Source of the DNA: Faecalibacterium hattorii | GTDB lineage: Bacteria > Bacillota > Clostridia > Oscillospirales > Ruminococcaceae | Direction: 5' to 3' | Assembly: GCF_003287455.1 (NCBI RefSeq) | Contig: NZ_PRLC01000005.1 | Span: forward strand, 62,001-126,000 | DNA length: 64,000 nucleotides | Part shown: in pieces, positions 7,634 to 14,962 of the stretch | Numbering within the stretch: the first letter of the stretch is position 1 | Layout: each line of letters starts with the position of its first letter | Program-made: the position numbers and the translations under genes | The notes under the pieces: model-generated | Told to the model about the DNA's origin: nothing | The model's input: only the letters and a program-made list of their open reading frames with translations | The model's database searches: none

Positions 7634-8926
7634 TCAGACGCGATGGATATAAGCCTCGCGCTCTGCGCCGACCGAGATATAGGTGATCTTGCAGCCGACC
7701 GCCTTTTCGAGGTGCTCAACGTAAGCCTGAGCCTCCTTGGGCAGATCCTCCCACTTGCGGGCAGCGGTGATGTCGCAGTGCCAGCCGGGCAGGTACTCGA
7801 CCACAGGCTGCGCGGTATCCAGCGCCTCGCCCATGGGGAAGCGGGTGGTGGTGGTGCCGTCTTCCAGCTTGTAAGCGGTGACCATGGGGATCTTCTCCAT
7901 GTAGTCCAGCACGTCCAGCAGGGTCAGGGCGACCTCATCGCAGCCTTGGCAGAAGACGCCGTAGCGGCTTGCCACCAAGTCGATGGGGCCGACGCGGCGA
8001 GGACGGCCGGTGGCTGCGCCGTACTCGTGGCCAGCCTCACGCAGTGCGTGCTTCTCTTCCTCGGTCATAGCCAGCTCGGTGACAAAGGGGCCGTCGCCGA
8101 CGCAAGAGGAGTAAGCCTTCATGACGCCGATGGAGTTGTGCAGCTTGTGGCCCGGAATGCCCGCGCCGATGGGGGCATAAGCGCCGATGACGTTGGAAGA
8201 GGTGGTGTAGGGATAGATGCCGAAGTCGATGTCGCGCAGAGCGCCCAGCTGGGCCTCGAACAGGATCTTCTTGCCGGCGGCATCTGCGTCGGCCAGATAC
8301 TGACCCGCGTCGCAGATGTAATCCTTGAAGATGGCGGCATACTTCTCCAGCCAAGCCCACATCTCATCCACGCTGATGGGGGCGGCGTTGTAGCTGCCCT
8401 CCATGACCAGATTCTTGGAATCGACCATGGTGACGAGGCGCTTCTTCACGGAGTTGTCCAGATGGAGCAGGTCGCCCATGCGCAGGGTCTTCTTCATGTA
8501 CTTATCGCCGTAAGTGTAAGCGATGCCGCGCTTGGTGGAACCGAACTGTGCACCGGTCTTGGAGAGGCGGGCCTCTTCCAGACCATCCTGCTCCACATGG
8601 TAGGGCATGGTGATGGTTGCACGGTCGGAGATCTTCAGGTTATCGGGAGTGATGACGATGCCCTGCTCGCGCAGCTTGTTGATCTCGCCATCCAGATGGT
8701 GCGGGTCGATGACCATACCATTGCCCATCACGCAGACAACATTCGGGCGCAGGATGCCGGAGGGCAGCAGGTTCAGCACGAACTTGCCGCGCTCGTTCTT
8801 CACGGTGTGGCCCGCGTTGTTGCCGCCCTGATAGCGCGCAACGATGTCGTATTCCTGACTGATAAGGTCGACCATGCGGCCCTTGCCCTCATCGCCCCAG
8901 TTGATACCCGTAATTGCAGTAAGCAT
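7634..8926 (-). CDS. purA: Adenylosuccinate synthetase
   Basis: It joins IMP and aspartate using GTP, the first committed step to AMP. The 430-residue protein opens with the phosphate-binding GINWGDEGKGR segment (residues 7-17) and carries GNGMVIDP and the TGRPRRVGPIDL signature. I chose ATG 8926; the open frame reaches further upstream but those residues have no counterpart in the family, and AGAGGT precedes 8926. A promoter lies about 110 bases upstream, leaving a leader with one small GC-rich hairpin (8967-8983) and no recognisable purine riboswitch. Confidence 0.95.
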   Translation of the reverse strand: MLTAITGINWGDEGKGRMVDLISQEYDIVARYQGGNNAGHTVKNERGKFVLNLLPSGILRPNVVCVMGNGMVIDPHHLDGEINKLREQGIVITPDNLKISDRATITMPYHVEQDGLEEARLSKTGAQFGSTKRGIAYTYGDKYMKKTLRMGDLLHLDNSVKKRLVTMVDSKNLVMEGSYNAAPISVDEMWAWLEKYAAIFKDYICDAGQYLADADAAGKKILFEAQLGALRDIDFGIYPYTTSSNVIGAYAPIGAGIPGHKLHNSIGVMKAYSSCVGDGPFVTELAMTEEEKHALREAGHEYGAATGRPRRVGPIDLVASRYGVFCQGCDEVALTLLDVLDYMEKIPMVTAYKLEDGTTTTRFPMGEALDTAQPVVEYLPGWHCDITAARKWEDLPKEAQAYVEHLEKAVGCKITYISVGAEREAYIHRV

Positions 8927-9037
8927 AATAAATGACCTCTTTATCATTTTCAAAAGACAGCCTTTTCCGCGCACCTTGCGCGGGATACGCCACCTTGGGA
9001 ATCTTGTGCCGCCCTGCCAAGCAGCCACAACAGCACA

Positions 9038-9066
9038 AGTATAGTATAGCACGCTTCGGCGCACAA
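9038..9066 (-). promoter_or_regulatory. Candidate purA promoter
   Basis: Minus strand: -35 TTGTGC (9066-9061), a 17-base spacer, -10 TATACT (9043-9038). A second TATACT overlaps it at 9048-9043. Confidence 0.55.
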
Positions 9067-9105
9067 AAAAAGAGGGGTTTTGCAAATTCTTGCGTGTCCC
9101 TCCCC
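9065..9105 (-). terminator. Candidate terminator after the UPF0291 gene
   Basis: On the minus strand an imperfect GGGGAGGG/CCCCTC outer stem with an inner GCAA/TTGC hairpin is followed by seven T. The T-run abuts the purA -35. Confidence 0.55.
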
Positions 9106-9119
9106 GATTTGACCTTATT

Positions 9120-9323
9120 TTAATCCTTTTTGGTCAGCTTATGCACCGTGCCGTCCGGCTCCTTGATGGAGGTGTTGGCCAGCTGGGCGCGGAGGCTGGC
9201 CTTGACATCGGCCACATACTCCTGCCGCAGAGCTTGCTGCTCCGCCTTTTCGGCCTCGGTCAGGCCGGTGGTCTTGCTTTTGCGCGCCAGCTCGTTGATG
9301 CGGGCGATCTTTTCGTTCGTCAT
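9120..9323 (-). CDS. UPF0291/DUF896 family small protein
   Basis: The 67-residue charged helical protein has the features of the UPF0291 (DUF896, YnzC-like) family: an ARINELARK start, a [14 protein letters not shown] centre and a PDG(T)VHKLTKK-type C-terminus. The family is widespread in Bacillota and its function is unclear. AGGAGAG precedes the ATG. It is transcribed away from queH, with a 34-bp palindrome between the two genes. Confidence 0.85.
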   Translation of the reverse strand: MTNEKIARINELARKSKTTGLTEAEKAEQQALRQEYVADVKASLRAQLANTSIKEPDGTVHKLTKKD

Positions 9324-9352
9324 GGGAAGCTCTCCTCTTTTATGCGAAAGTG

Positions 9353-9361
9353 TGTTATAAT
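9353..9361 (+). promoter_or_regulatory. Extended -10 of the queH promoter
   Basis: TGT-TATAAT forms an extended -10 without a good -35. Transcription would start near 9368, just before the 34-bp palindrome at 9375-9408. The same bases read TATAAC-like on the minus strand and may serve the divergent UPF0291 gene. Confidence 0.5.
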
Positions 9362-9374
9362 AAAGTTGGTTTTG

Positions 9375-9408
9375 GTGATTTCTCCGCGCGGACGCGCGGA
9401 GAAATCAC
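9375..9408. repeat. 34-bp perfect palindrome between UPF0291 and queH
   Basis: Two 16-base arms (9375-9390 and 9393-9408) are perfectly complementary around a GA centre. The arms run from AT-rich outer ends to a CGCGCG core. There is no T-run, so it is not a simple terminator. In a transcript starting near 9368 it would form a very stable hairpin upstream of the queH ribosome site. Confidence 0.8.
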
Positions 9409-9439
9409 AATGTATTTAGTATACCAAAGGATGATATCC

Positions 9440-10084
9440 ATGTCAAAACAGTTGAATTTTGCACAGCAGATGGACGAAGTGTTGAAAACTCTGGGGGATG
9501 CCCGGCCAAAGCTGTTGCTCCATGCGTGCTGCGGGCCCTGTTCCAGCGCGGTGCTGGAGCAGCTCTGCGCCCATTTTGAGATCACCGTCCTCTACTACAA
9601 CCCGAACACATGGCCCGCGGAGGAGTACCACCGCCGCGGCGAGGAGCTGGAGCGCTTCGTAGCGGCAGCACACCCGCTGGGGGTGACCGTCATTGAGGAC
9701 CGCTACGACCCGCAGGAGTTCTACTCCGCCGTCGCCGGGCTGGAAAACGAGCCGGAGCGGGGCAGCCGCTGCACCGTCTGCTACCGGCTGCGGATGCGCC
9801 GGGCGGCCCAGTACGCCGCCGAGCACGGCTTCCAGTGGTTCACCACCACCCTGTCCATCAGCCCCCACAAGGACGCCAAGCGGATCAACGAGATCGGGCA
9901 GGAGCTCGAAGCCGAGTTCGGCGTGAAGCACCTGCCCTCGGATTTCAAAAAGCACAACGGCTATCTGCGCAGCTTGCAGCTGTCGGAGGAGTATGGCCTG
10001 TACCGGCAGGACTATTGCGGCTGCGAGTTCAGCGCTCGCGCGCGACAAGCACCGCAAACACACACAGGCCCACACAGGGGATGA
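9440..10084 (+). CDS. queH: Epoxyqueuosine reductase QueH
   Basis: This metalloenzyme carries out the last step of queuosine synthesis in tRNA wobble positions, reducing epoxyqueuosine to queuosine. The 214-residue protein has all expected cysteine motifs: HACCGPCSS (Cys 30, 31, 34), RCTVCYRLR (Cys 111, 114) and YCGCEFS (Cys 193, 195). I chose ATG 9440, preceded by AAAGGA. The last 56 bases overlap the end of the convergent MFS gene, and the final 15 or so residues after YCGCEFS look like an unconserved extension produced by that overlap. Confidence 0.9.
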   Translation: MSKQLNFAQQMDEVLKTLGDARPKLLLHACCGPCSSAVLEQLCAHFEITVLYYNPNTWPAEEYHRRGEELERFVAAAHPLGVTVIEDRYDPQEFYSAVAGLENEPERGSRCTVCYRLRMRRAAQYAAEHGFQWFTTTLSISPHKDAKRINEIGQELEAEFGVKHLPSDFKKHNGYLRSLQLSEEYGLYRQDYCGCEFSARARQAPQTHTGPHRG

Positions 10085-11153
10085 TGTTGGTCGCCATACC
10101 GGCGGCAAGGCCCGCACCCTCGGCCACGCGGCCGATGACCCACGGCATCAGGATGGCGCCGCTGGACGCCACAGGCAGCATGATGCCCATGCTGGTCACG
10201 CTGGTCATCTTGCCCGCGCTGGCCACGGCGGTGGGGTTCATGCCCGCCATCGCAAAGGCAAAGGCGAAGAGCAGCAGGATGGCCGAAAGCTGGCTGTCGG
10301 CCCGCATCAGGAAGACATAGAAGATGGTGCAGGTCACCGCCATGACCACCATCGCCTTGCGCGGGGCCTTGAAGGGGAAGACAAAGGCGATGAGGAGCCG
10401 GGCCACCAGCGTGGCCCCCCACATCACGGTGACGGTGTAGGCCGCCAACGTGCCCGCAATGATGCCGCTGCCCTTGAAGTAGGTCACCATCCAGCCGGTG
10501 ACGCTCTGCTCGGCGGCGTTCTGGCAGAACAGCAGACCCGTCAGCAGCCAGAACTGATAGGAGCGCAAAAAGCTCCAGTCGATCGCGGCCTTTGCCCTCT
10601 GGACCTTGCCGCCCATCGGCGTTTTCAGGTAGACCAGCCAGAGCACCACCCCCAGCGCCGCCAGCAGGAAGACCGCCAGCGAAGTGCTGACCTTGGCCGC
10701 TGCCGCGATCAGGAAGGGGCAGAGCAGTGCGCCACAGGCGTAGCAGCTGTGCATCAGGTTCATGCCGCGGGTGCGGTCGGCGGAGTTGTCGCTGACAAGG
10801 ATGGTGCACGCATTCATGGCGCTGCCCTTGGCGATGCCCACGAGGAAGAACGCCGCCGCCAGCAGCACTTCCGCGCCGGTAAAGCCCATAATGCCGTACC
10901 CCAGCGTGTAGCCGACGGTCAGCAGCAGGACGCTGGGCTTCAGCCCCAGCACCCCCGGCAGCACGCCGGCCAGAAAGCCCGCCAGCAGGTTGCCAATGCT
11001 CATCAGGGAGAGCAGGGTGCCGGTCATGCCGTAGGCAAAGCCGTACTGCTCCTGCAGCAGGCTGACCACCACGCCGCTGGAGATGGCACAGATGCCGCTG
11101 AAAAAGAAGGTCACGAAGCCCGCATTCCGCAAGCGCATTTTTTGTTCGTTCAT
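10029..11153 (-). CDS. Major facilitator superfamily transporter
   Basis: The 374-residue protein is hydrophobic throughout, with about twelve membrane segments. Short basic loops follow the MFS pattern, for example GVLGLKPS between segments 2 and 3 and KAPRKAM in the second half. It most resembles sugar or metabolite carriers of the MFS, but substrate and direction cannot be told. I chose ATG 11153 (GAGG upstream) over 11180 and 11207, which lie in the -10 and in the upstream terminator. The 3' end overlaps the convergent queH by 56 bases. Confidence 0.8.
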   Translation of the reverse strand: MNEQKMRLRNAGFVTFFFSGICAISSGVVVSLLQEQYGFAYGMTGTLLSLMSIGNLLAGFLAGVLPGVLGLKPSVLLLTVGYTLGYGIMGFTGAEVLLAAAFFLVGIAKGSAMNACTILVSDNSADRTRGMNLMHSCYACGALLCPFLIAAAAKVSTSLAVFLLAALGVVLWLVYLKTPMGGKVQRAKAAIDWSFLRSYQFWLLTGLLFCQNAAEQSVTGWMVTYFKGSGIIAGTLAAYTVTVMWGATLVARLLIAFVFPFKAPRKAMVVMAVTCTIFYVFLMRADSQLSAILLLFAFAFAMAGMNPTAVASAGKMTSVTSMGIMLPVASSGAILMPWVIGRVAEGAGLAAGMATNIIPCVGLCVFAVLVARER

Positions 11154-11178
11154 CCGGGTTTTCCTCACTTTCTTCCTC

Positions 11179-11207
11179 ATTATAGTAAAAAAATAGACGG
11201 ACTGCAA
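11179..11207 (-). promoter_or_regulatory. MFS gene promoter
   Basis: Minus strand: -35 TTGCAG (11207-11202), a 17-base spacer, -10 TATAAT (11184-11179). The -35 lies inside the terminator hairpin of the rnf operon. Confidence 0.6.
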
Positions 11208-11220
11208 GCAGTCCGTCTAT
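11187..11220 (-). terminator. rnf operon terminator
   Basis: A perfect 13-bp stem (11193-11205 with 11208-11220) has a two-base loop and is followed by seven T on the minus strand, 12 bases after the rnfB stop. Confidence 0.85.
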
Positions 11221-11231
11221 TTTGCGTTTGG

Positions 11232-12125
11232 TTATTCTGCCTTGGGAGCCTCAGCGGGCTTCGCAGCAGGAGCTGCCGGTTTTGCAGCAGCGGGAGCTGC
11301 GGGCTTCACCACCGGCTTCGGGGGATACGGATCGTCCTTCAGCGGGAAGAGGATGATCTTCTTCGGGCACTTCTGGGCGCACATGCCGCAGCCCTTGCAC
11401 TTGTCGTAATCGACCCGTGCAACGCCGTCCACAACGTGAATGGCGTCGAACTTACAGGTACGCTCGCACATGCCGCAAGCGATGCAGGAAGTGGTGCATG
11501 CCTTCATGGCGACGGGGCCCTTGTCCTGATTGGAGCACATGACCACCGGCTTGCGGGGGCCGGCAGCGTCGATCATGATGACCTTCTTGGGGCAGATGTT
11601 GGCACAGGCACCGCAGCCGGTGCACTTGTCCTTGTCCACCTTTGCCACGCCGTCCACGATGTGAATGGCGTCGAACTTACAGACCTTGGTGCAGTCGCCC
11701 AGACCGATGCACGCGAAGGTGCAGGTCTTGGGGCCGCCGTACAGGGCAGCGGCTGCGGCGCAGCTCTGGATGCCCTTGTAATCGTAGCTGGGCTTGCAGT
11801 GCTCGGAGTTGCCTTGGCACTGGACCACAGCCTTCTTTTCCACCGCGCTTGCCTCGCCGCCCATGATCTTGGCGATGGCAGCGGCTGCCTTGGGGCCGCC
11901 GGGGGCGCACTTATCGCAGGGCACGCCGTCCATAACGACAGCCTTTGCGTAGTCCGCACAGCCCGCGTAGCCGCAGCCGCCGCAGTTTGCGCCGGCCAGA
12001 CAGGAGGCAACTTCTTCAATGCGGGGATCTTCCTCCACCGCCATGAACTTGGCAGCGGCGACCAGAACGATCGCGCCCACCGCGCCCACGATGGTACAGA
12101 GGATAACAGCTGATGCAATATTCAT
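11232..12125 (-). CDS. rnfB: Rnf complex subunit B (iron-sulfur electron carrier)
   Basis: RnfB carries electrons from ferredoxin into the membrane-bound Rnf complex. The 297-residue protein has an N-terminal membrane anchor (about 5-27), then the CGGCGYAGC cluster motif of the Fe-S domain, then ferredoxin-type motifs CTGCGACANICP, CIACGMCERTC and CKGCGMCAQKCP, so several 4Fe-4S clusters. The last 30 or so residues are a low-complexity Pro-Ala-Lys tail. GGAGG precedes the ATG. It is the last gene of the rnfCDGEAB operon, directly upstream of a strong terminator. Confidence 0.93.
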   Translation of the reverse strand: MNIASAVILCTIVGAVGAIVLVAAAKFMAVEEDPRIEEVASCLAGANCGGCGYAGCADYAKAVVMDGVPCDKCAPGGPKAAAAIAKIMGGEASAVEKKAVVQCQGNSEHCKPSYDYKGIQSCAAAAALYGGPKTCTFACIGLGDCTKVCKFDAIHIVDGVAKVDKDKCTGCGACANICPKKVIMIDAAGPRKPVVMCSNQDKGPVAMKACTTSCIACGMCERTCKFDAIHVVDGVARVDYDKCKGCGMCAQKCPKKIILFPLKDDPYPPKPVVKPAAPAAAKPAAPAAKPAEAPKAE

Positions 12126-12141
12126 AGTTCTGTTTCCTCCC

Positions 12142-12774
12142 TTACAGCGTCACGTTGAACAGGTTCTCGACCAGACCGCCGAAGCCCATGAAGGACAGGC
12201 TGGTGATGGCCGCTGCGATCAGCGTGATGGGCAGACCCTTGAAGGGTGCCGGGGGATCGCAGGCTTCCACGCGCTTGCGCACGCCGCTGAACATGACCAT
12301 GGCCAGCATGAAGCCGACGCCCGCGCCCACAGCGCAGACCAGAGCCTCGATGTAAGCGGCGGCAAAGCCCAGCGTGGCAACGTCGGCACCGTAGTCGTCA
12401 ACGACCAGAATGGTGACGGCCAGCACGCAGCAGTTGGTGGTGATCAGGGGCAGATAAACGCCCAGAGAGTTGTACAGGGCAACGACATACTTCTTCAGGA
12501 AGATCTCAATGAACTGGACCAGAACGGCGATGACCAGAATGAAGACGATGGTCTGCAGATAGCTCAGGCCAGCCGGGTCCAGAATGAAGATCTGCAGCGG
12601 GAAGGTAACTGCCGTTGCGACCAGCATGACGAAGATAACAGCGCCGGACATACCGAGGGAGGAGTCCAGCTTTTTGGAAACGCCCAAGAACGGGCAGATG
12701 CCATAGAACTTCACCAGCACGTAGTTGTTGACAAGGATCATGCTGAAGAAGATAGCAGCGAGTTTAACGAGCAT
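12142..12774 (-). CDS. rnfA: Rnf complex subunit A (membrane)
   Basis: The 210-residue integral membrane protein has six predicted segments. The N-terminal NNYVLVKFYGICPFLGVSK motif is shared by RnfA and NqrE and contains the cysteine that helps hold a membrane 2Fe-2S centre. A matching half-motif, LITTNCCVLAV, lies later. With RnfE it forms the antiparallel core of the ion-pumping module. It starts one base after the rnfE stop. Confidence 0.93.
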   Translation of the reverse strand: MLVKLAAIFFSMILVNNYVLVKFYGICPFLGVSKKLDSSLGMSGAVIFVMLVATAVTFPLQIFILDPAGLSYLQTIVFILVIAVLVQFIEIFLKKYVVALYNSLGVYLPLITTNCCVLAVTILVVDDYGADVATLGFAAAYIEALVCAVGAGVGFMLAMVMFSGVRKRVEACDPPAPFKGLPITLIAAAITSLSFMGFGGLVENLFNVTL

Positions 12775-12775
12775 C

Positions 12776-13441
12776 TTATTCCGCCTCCTTCTTCAGATTG
12801 TCAAGGTCGCAGCAGCTCTTGCGCTCGATGCGGGCGTCCAGCTTGCCTTCCAGCCAGATGCAGCCGGCCATCAGGCAGCCAAAGCAGAAGAATGCGCCGG
12901 GAGCTTGGGTCATGATGCCCATCTTGGCCATGCTCTCCGGCAGGACCTGAAAGCCCAGCCAAGTGCCGCTGCCGAGGATCTCACGGATGGTGGCCATCAG
13001 GGTAACGGTCAGGGTGTAGCCGACGCCCATGCCGATGCCATCCAGAGCGGAATCCACGACATTGTTCTTGCATGCGAACATCTCGGCGCGGCCGAGGATG
13101 ATGCAGTTGACGACGATCAGGGGCAGGAAGACGCCCAGTGCGGTGTACAGGCTCTCCATGTAGGCGTGCATCACCATCTGCACGATGGTAACGAAGCCCG
13201 CGATGATGACGATGTAGCAGGGCAGATGGACCTTTGCGGGGATCACGTTGCGCAGCAGCGAGATCAGGATGTTGGAGCAGACCAGCACGAATGTGAAGGC
13301 CGCACCCATGCCCAGTGCGCTGGAAACAGCCGTGGTAACGGCAAGGCAGGAACAGGTGCCCAGAACCAGACGCAGGACGGGGTTTTCTTTGATGATGCCG
13401 TTGGTAAGGATGCTTACCTTGGACTTCTTTTCATTTGCCAT
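12776..13441 (-). CDS. rnfE: Rnf complex subunit E (membrane)
   Basis: The 221-residue membrane protein is homologous to RnfA in topology. It has an N-terminal NGIIKENPVLRLVLGTCSCLAV segment and a later LIVVNCIILGRAE half-motif with the conserved cysteine. It lies between rnfG and rnfA with very short gaps. It works with RnfA in electron transfer across the membrane. Confidence 0.92.
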   Translation of the reverse strand: MANEKKSKVSILTNGIIKENPVLRLVLGTCSCLAVTTAVSSALGMGAAFTFVLVCSNILISLLRNVIPAKVHLPCYIVIIAGFVTIVQMVMHAYMESLYTALGVFLPLIVVNCIILGRAEMFACKNNVVDSALDGIGMGVGYTLTVTLMATIREILGSGTWLGFQVLPESMAKMGIMTQAPGAFFCFGCLMAGCIWLEGKLDARIERKSCCDLDNLKKEAE

Positions 13442-13457
13442 TTCTTACCAACCTCCT

Positions 13458-14006
13458 TTATGCCAACTCATTGTAGCAGTTGATGCAGTCGTTGATGGCG
13501 GCAAACAGAGCCTTGGAAGAAATCGTTGCGCCGCTGTACGCATCGTAGCCCTGACCCAGCGTGATGTTCTGGGTGCCGTCCATGCCGTCGAACTGGGCGA
13601 GGAAGCTGTCGTTCGCGACATTGGAGCCGATGCCCTTGGTCTGGGTGGAAGCGTCTACCCAGATGCCGGTGACAGTGCCGTTGGTATCAAAGCCCATGAT
13701 GACGGACAGGATGCCGCCGTCGAAGCCCTTCTCCTCGGCCTTGATGGCGATGCTGCCATCGGTGGCCTTGACCACGCCCGCCACGTTCTCGGTGGTGAAG
13801 TCGGTCACTTCGTCCAGATCGGATGCGCTGGCGACGGTGGGCATAACGTCCACATAAGCGGCCAGCGTGGCAGCCTTCTGGTGCTCTTCGATGATGGGAG
13901 CCGTAAAGGAGTTGACCAGTGCAAGCAGGAAGCTGACGATCAGAGCGATGACGCTCAGAACGACCACCGGCTTGACGGTGCTTTCCCATGTAGAATTCTT
14001 ACTCAT
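13458..14006 (-). CDS. rnfG: Rnf complex subunit G (covalent FMN)
   Basis: The 182-residue protein has one N-terminal membrane helix (about 12-33) and an extracytoplasmic FMN-binding domain. The motif DAYSGATISS places the FMN-linked threonine at residue 161. ATG 14006 overlaps the rnfD stop as ATGA and has GGAGG upstream; the open frame extends back into rnfD but without support. Confidence 0.92.
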   Translation of the reverse strand: MSKNSTWESTVKPVVVLSVIALIVSFLLALVNSFTAPIIEEHQKAATLAAYVDVMPTVASASDLDEVTDFTTENVAGVVKATDGSIAIKAEEKGFDGGILSVIMGFDTNGTVTGIWVDASTQTKGIGSNVANDSFLAQFDGMDGTQNITLGQGYDAYSGATISSKALFAAINDCINCYNELA

Positions 14007-14962
14007 TTGCCAGCACCCTCCTTTGCTTTCTTTGCGGGCTTGACATAGCCATAAGGAGTCTGACGGGTCCAATCGTTGATGAAGGGGACCCACAGGTTCA
14101 TGAACAGCAGCGCGAAGGAAACGCCCTCGGCGTAGCTGCCCCACTCACGGATGGCGAAGGTCACGATGCCCAGCGCCACGCCGTAGATCAGCTTGCCCTT
14201 CAGGGTGAAGGGGCTGGTGACGTAGTCGGTCGCCATATACACAGCGCCGAACATCAGGCCGCCGGACAGGATGCCGACCAGCGCGCCGTGGAGGCTGTGG
14301 GTGGAGATGAGGTAGAAGATGAAGACGCTGCCGATGTAAGAGGCCGGGATCGCGATGCTGATGGTCTTGGTGGCCACCAGATAGATCAGGCCCAGCACGC
14401 AAGCCAGTGCGCAGGTCTCGCCCAGCACACCGCCATGGATGCCCATGAACAGATCCAGCAAGCTCAGCTTGGAGGTATCCGCGACCTTCAGCGGGGTAGC
14501 GCTGGAGAGCTGATCCACGGCTGCGTCGGGGTAAACGAAGGTGTTCATGGAGTTTGCGAAGCTGACGAACAGCACGATACGGCCGACCAGTGCGGGGTTT
14601 GCAAAGTTCATGCCGATGCCGCCGAACAGCTGCTTGACCACCACGATGGCCACCAGATCACCGACGATGAGCTGGCCCAGAGGCATCCCCACAGGCACAT
14701 TCATGGCCAGAATGATGCCGGTGACGACGGCGGACAGGTCGCCGATGGGGTTGGGCTTCTTGAGCAGCTTGCAGTACAGCCACTCAAAGCCGACACAGGC
14801 GATGACGGAGACGGCGGTCACCAGCAGTGCACGCCAGCCAAAAATGATTGCAGAGGCGACCACGCAGGGGGTCAGGGCGACGATCACGTTTGCCATCAGG
14901 CTGGTGGTCGACTCCTCCGAGCGCAGGTGCGGGGAGGCCGAAACAATAAGCCGAGTATCCAT
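14003..14962 (-). CDS. rnfD: Rnf complex subunit D (membrane, covalent FMN)
   Basis: The 319-residue, multi-spanning NqrB/RnfD family protein has the SSATPLK segment (153-159), which fits the S-x-A-T site where FMN is esterified to threonine (Thr156 here). LSAVVTGIILAMNVP and ATDYVTSP are further conserved stretches. Its ATG overlaps the last base of the rnfC stop, so the two are translationally coupled. Confidence 0.93.
   Translation of the reverse strand: MDTRLIVSASPHLRSEESTTSLMANVIVALTPCVVASAIIFGWRALLVTAVSVIACVGFEWLYCKLLKKPNPIGDLSAVVTGIILAMNVPVGMPLGQLIVGDLVAIVVVKQLFGGIGMNFANPALVGRIVLFVSFANSMNTFVYPDAAVDQLSSATPLKVADTSKLSLLDLFMGIHGGVLGETCALACVLGLIYLVATKTISIAIPASYIGSVFIFYLISTHSLHGALVGILSGGLMFGAVYMATDYVTSPFTLKGKLIYGVALGIVTFAIREWGSYAEGVSFALLFMNLWVPFINDWTRQTPYGYVKPAKKAKEGAGK

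Noticed and set aside
8927-9037. Purine riboswitch in the purA leader
   Set aside because: Only one small hairpin is visible; the conserved purine aptamer loops are absent.
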